Positions 4,480 to 7,268 of a stretch of DNA of 7,268 nt are shown piece after piece. The first letter of the stretch is position 1, and each line of letters opens with the position of its first letter. A program made the position numbers and the translations under genes. Source of the DNA: Chromatiales bacterium (GTDB lineage Bacteria; Pseudomonadota; Gammaproteobacteria; SZUA-152); the NCBI GenBank assembly GCA_026999335.1, contig JALTPW010000918.1:1-7268 (forward strand), in the 5' to 3' direction. Under the pieces are notes generated by a model. That model did not search any database, had not been told where the DNA came from, and saw only the letters and a list, made by a program, of their open reading frames with translations.

Positions 4480-6198
4480 ATGAATGTGAAACTCAACGTC
4501 ACCATCGGCCAACACTCCGAGCGGGGTCTGAAAAACGAAAACCAGGATTTTCACGGCGCCATCATTCCCGAGCCACCACAACTCGACACCAAGGGCATCG
4601 CCATCGCCATCGCCGATGGCGTGAGCAGTAGCATCGATGGCCGTGAGGCCTCACAGACGGCGGTCGGCAGTTTTCTCTCCGACTACTATTCCACGCCGGA
4701 TTCGTGGACGGCGAAGACCTCGGCGCACAAGATCCTCACCGCCATCAATAGTTGGCTGTACAGCAAGGCACAGCACACCGAGCATGCCACCCGCGGCCTG
4801 CTGACCACCTTTAGTGCACTGGTGCTGAAGTCCACCAGTGGACACATCTTCCACGTCGGCGACTCACGCATTTATCGTCTGCAAAAACATAACATGGAGC
4901 AACTGACCACCGACCACCGCCGCTGGGTATCCGAAGAAAAAAACTACCTGAACCGCGCCGTGGGTATCGACATCCACCTCGATATCGATTATCGCGAACT
5001 CACATTAAAGCCGGGGGATCTCTTCATTCTCACCACCGATGGCGTACACGATTTTGTCAGTGACAAGGATATCCAGCGCATCGTGGAAGAAAACCATGAC
5101 CTGCAGGTGGCGGCGGAAAAACTGGTGAAGTTCGCCCTCGATGGCGGCAGCAACGACAATATCACCACGCAGATAGTGCGCATCGACAGTCTGCCAATGA
5201 AGGACACCAACACCGCCCTGAAGGAGCTGACCCAGCTGCCCTTCCCGCCACCGATGGATCCAGGCATGGTGCTGGACGGTTACCGCATCCTCAAGGAAAT
5301 CCATGCCAGCAAGCGCACCCAGGTGTACAAGGCCGAGGACTCGGAGACCGGTCAGATCGTGATTATCAAGACCCCCTCAGTGAATTACGACGACGATCCC
5401 GCCTATATCGAAGGCTTCGTGCGCGAGGAATGGGCCGGCAAACGTATCAACAATTCCCGCGTGCTCAAGATCATCGATCAGAAGCGCAAGCGCAACTTCC
5501 GTTATTACATCATGGAATACATCGACGGCCAGACCCTGCGCGAGTGGATGAATCAACATTCACGGCCGGACATTAAAGAAGTTCGCCTGCTGGTGGAGCA
5601 GATCACCACCGGCCTGCGCGCCTTTCACCGGCTGGAGATGCTGCATCAGGATCTGAAGCCGGAAAACATCATGCTCGACGCCAACGGTACGGCGAAGATT
5701 ATCGACTTCGGTTCCACCAAGATCGCCGGCATCGCCGAGATCAGCAGCCCCATCGAACGCATCGAAATGCTGGGCACAAAAAACTACACCGCACCGGAAT
5801 ATCTGCTCGGCCAGCCCGGCAGTAACCACTCCGATATTTTTTCTCTCGGTACCATCACTTACGAACTGCTCACTGGCAAGCTGCCCTATGGCGACGCCCT
5901 GGATCGTACCGAGGGTCGCCGCGCCGTGGCCAAACTGAAGTACCAACCCAGCTACCATCACAACCCGATGATCCCCGTGTGGATGGATCGCGCCATTAAA
6001 AAGGCCGTGCACCCGGAAGCCAAGCAGCGCTACGACGTCCTATCGGAATTCATCCATGATCTCTCACATCCCAACCCTCACTTCATGGACGATGCCTCGA
6101 CGCCATTACTGGAACGCAACCCGGTTATCTTCTGGCAGGGACTGAGTATTGCCTTGGCCGTCGGCAACGGGATACTGCTGTATTTATTGTTGCGCTGA
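4480..6198 (+). CDS. Bifunctional PP2C phosphatase / Ser-Thr protein kinase, C-terminally membrane-anchored
   Basis: A 572-residue fusion of opposing enzymes. Residues 1-236 form a PP2C phosphatase with metal ligands in place: D23 (NENQDFHG), D46-G47 (ADGVSSS), GDSR 127-130, D187-G188 and D226-N227. Residues 266-530 form a eukaryotic-like kinase with K297, a helix-C glutamate (E316 or E317), HQD 389-391 with K393 and N396, DFG 409-411 and APE 438-440. The glycine-rich loop is replaced by HASKRTQVY (275-283), and HRD reads HQD. About 548-570 is one hydrophobic helix near the C-terminus, so both enzymes would face the cytoplasm. The ATG at 4480 is chosen because PP2C homology starts within ten residues; the frame back to 4291 is low-complexity. 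No good ribosome binding site precedes 4480. Pseudomonas carries a similar fusion between nitrate transporter and nirB genes (from memory), suggesting a role in nitrate assimilation; the substrate is unknown. Confidence 0.92.
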   Translation: MNVKLNVTIGQHSERGLKNENQDFHGAIIPEPPQLDTKGIAIAIADGVSSSIDGREASQTAVGSFLSDYYSTPDSWTAKTSAHKILTAINSWLYSKAQHTEHATRGLLTTFSALVLKSTSGHIFHVGDSRIYRLQKHNMEQLTTDHRRWVSEEKNYLNRAVGIDIHLDIDYRELTLKPGDLFILTTDGVHDFVSDKDIQRIVEENHDLQVAAEKLVKFALDGGSNDNITTQIVRIDSLPMKDTNTALKELTQLPFPPPMDPGMVLDGYRILKEIHASKRTQVYKAEDSETGQIVIIKTPSVNYDDDPAYIEGFVREEWAGKRINNSRVLKIIDQKRKRNFRYYIMEYIDGQTLREWMNQHSRPDIKEVRLLVEQITTGLRAFHRLEMLHQDLKPENIMLDANGTAKIIDFGSTKIAGIAEISSPIERIEMLGTKNYTAPEYLLGQPGSNHSDIFSLGTITYELLTGKLPYGDALDRTEGRRAVAKLKYQPSYHHNPMIPVWMDRAIKKAVHPEAKQRYDVLSEFIHDLSHPNPHFMDDASTPLLERNPVIFWQGLSIALAVGNGILLYLLLR

Positions 6199-6319
6199 TA
6201 TCTACCGTCAACGGCAATTGGCGCTGGCGGCAACAAAACCGCGTGATTGTGCTTAATATCTACCCCCAACTCCCGATAGTAATGGCGTAAACCCGCACGC
6301 AACTGCAACGGAGCCCGAA

Positions 6320-7162
6320 ATGCCTGCCGACCTCAAGAACCGCCTGCTGGCCGAACTCATCGATGACCTGGAAAACGACAAGCTGGTGCTGCCCAGCCTG
6401 CCGGAAGTCGCCCTCAAGGTACGCGACACTCTCGACGACGAAAACGCTAATGCACGTGACGTGGCCAAGGTCATCGGCACCGATGCCGCTCTCTCGGCGC
6501 GACTCATTGCGGTGGCCAACAGCCCCCTGTTACGCGGCACCAAACACATCGACAGCGTCGACATGGCGGTGGCGAGAATGGGCAACACCATTGTCAAAAA
6601 CACCGTTAACAGTTTGATCGTCCAGCAGATTTTCCAGCCCACTACGGAAATCACCGACCGCCTGTTCCATACTTTCTGGGGACACAGCACCGAGGTCGCC
6701 GCCATCAGCCATGCCCTGGCCGGTTTCGCCAGACTAAAGCCGGATCAGGCCATGCTGGCCGGTCTGGTGCACGATATCGGCGCCCTGCCGATCATCAAAT
6801 ATGCCGAGGATATTCCGCAATTGCTGGAGCATGAGGCGGTGCTGAACGAAATCATCAACGAACTGCACACCATCATCGGCACCGCGCTGCTGAGCAAATG
6901 GGAATTCCCGCAGGACATCATCAACGTCGCCGCCAAACATGAAGACCTGGCGCGGGATCCGGGAGGTGCCGCCGATCTGGTTGACGTGGTGATCGCCGCG
7001 AATGTACAAAGCTATTTTGGCAAGGATCATCGCCATGCCAGCACCGACTGGAGCAGCATACCGGCCTTCACTCGCCTCGGCCTGAACACTGAAGTCAGCG
7101 TCATCGATATGGAGGGTAGCGGCGAATCCATCCGCGAGGTCGCCGACGCCCTGCGTGCCTGA
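6320..7162 (+). CDS. HDOD-domain signalling protein
   Basis: A stand-alone HDOD protein of 280 residues, cytoplasmic, with no receiver or GGDEF domain attached. The domain starts near residue 18 with LVLPSLPEVALKV and continues with DVAKVIGTDAALSARLIAVANSP (47-69), the typical HDOD N-terminal helices. FWGHSTEVA (119-127) and GLVHDIGALP (148-157) follow, then ELHTIIGTALLSKWEFP (181-197) and H207. The HDIG signature is retained, although most HDOD proteins are thought to lack phosphohydrolase activity and act as scaffolds in signalling and stress responses. CGGAG lies six bases before the ATG. The gene follows the kinase/phosphatase on the same strand after 121 bp with no clear terminator, so co-transcription is possible. 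A role as its partner or target is only inferred from position. Confidence 0.92.
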   Translation: MPADLKNRLLAELIDDLENDKLVLPSLPEVALKVRDTLDDENANARDVAKVIGTDAALSARLIAVANSPLLRGTKHIDSVDMAVARMGNTIVKNTVNSLIVQQIFQPTTEITDRLFHTFWGHSTEVAAISHALAGFARLKPDQAMLAGLVHDIGALPIIKYAEDIPQLLEHEAVLNEIINELHTIIGTALLSKWEFPQDIINVAAKHEDLARDPGGAADLVDVVIAANVQSYFGKDHRHASTDWSSIPAFTRLGLNTEVSVIDMEGSGESIREVADALRA

Positions 7163-7168
7163 ATCATC

Positions 7169-7215
7169 GACAGGCAATATATCCGATACCTCCTGTATCG
7201 GCAGGTATATCTGTC
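7169..7215 (+). terminator. Long imperfect hairpin after the HDOD gene
   Basis: The tip is a perfect 7-bp stem, CCGATAC (7183-7189) with GTATCGG (7195-7201), around CTCCT. Below it, after internal loops, ATATA pairs with TATAT and GACAG (7169-7173) with CTGTC (7211-7215). It begins six bases past the stop codon, the usual terminator position, but no T-tract follows. It may instead protect the 3' end or act as a processing site. The remaining bases to 7268 show nothing gene-like. Confidence 0.45.
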
Positions 7216-7268
7216 CCTCCTGAAACCATCCGCTATATCACCACCCCCACCGATCCCGCCACTGGCGT

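Noticed and set aside
5560..6012. 150-residue open frame antisense to the kinase domain, and similar long antisense frames at 1893-2336, 6253-6705 and 6734-7177
   Set aside because: They lie wholly or almost wholly opposite clearly real genes, as expected from GC-rich third positions, and show no family motifs or start signals.

Overview
The window looks like chromosomal DNA of a gammaproteobacterium-like organism. Protein style, moderate-to-high GC in genes, and NtrC/sigma-54 control of nitrate genes all fit, but the genus cannot be read from the sequence. The theme is nitrate/nitrite assimilation and its signalling.

Layout: (1) 1-641, minus strand: the N-terminal third of the NADH-dependent nitrite reductase large subunit NirB, cut by the window edge. 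(2) 642-1094: a divergent control region. It carries a sigma-54 (-24/-12) promoter facing each way and two 17-bp NtrC-type inverted repeats between them. (3) 1095-2564, plus strand: an NNP-family nitrate/nitrite transporter (NarK/NrtP/NasA type). (4) 2565-2824: a convergent gap holding a mosaic of GGGTGG/CCACCC inverted repeats that looks like a dispersed REP/MITE-type element. (5) 2825-3946, minus strand: a polytopic VanZ-like membrane protein with a TTG start. (6) 3947-4479: a 533-bp gap with phased T-tracts, a near-perfect 24-bp palindrome, an orphan terminator-like hairpin and a tandem 13-mer. (7) 4480-6198, plus strand: one polypeptide with a PP2C phosphatase domain, a Ser/Thr kinase domain and a C-terminal membrane anchor. 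(8) 6320-7162, plus strand: an HDOD-domain signalling protein followed by a long imperfect hairpin.

How the parts fit: the transporter brings in nitrate or nitrite, and NirB (with NirD, not visible here) reduces nitrite to ammonium. The promoter architecture implies both are switched on together under nitrogen limitation by NtrC-P and sigma-54. From memory, a PP2C-kinase fusion of this family lies between the nitrate transporter and nirB genes in Pseudomonas (the PA1781-PA1783 region). That makes the fusion a plausible post-translational regulator of nitrate assimilation here, although it is separated from nirB/narK by the VanZ-like gene. The HDOD protein may belong to the same signalling unit, but this rests only on adjacency.

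Two computed open frames need shortening. The transporter starts at 1095, not 876, and the kinase/phosphatase starts at 4480, not 4291. In both cases the extra codons run through what looks like regulatory DNA.
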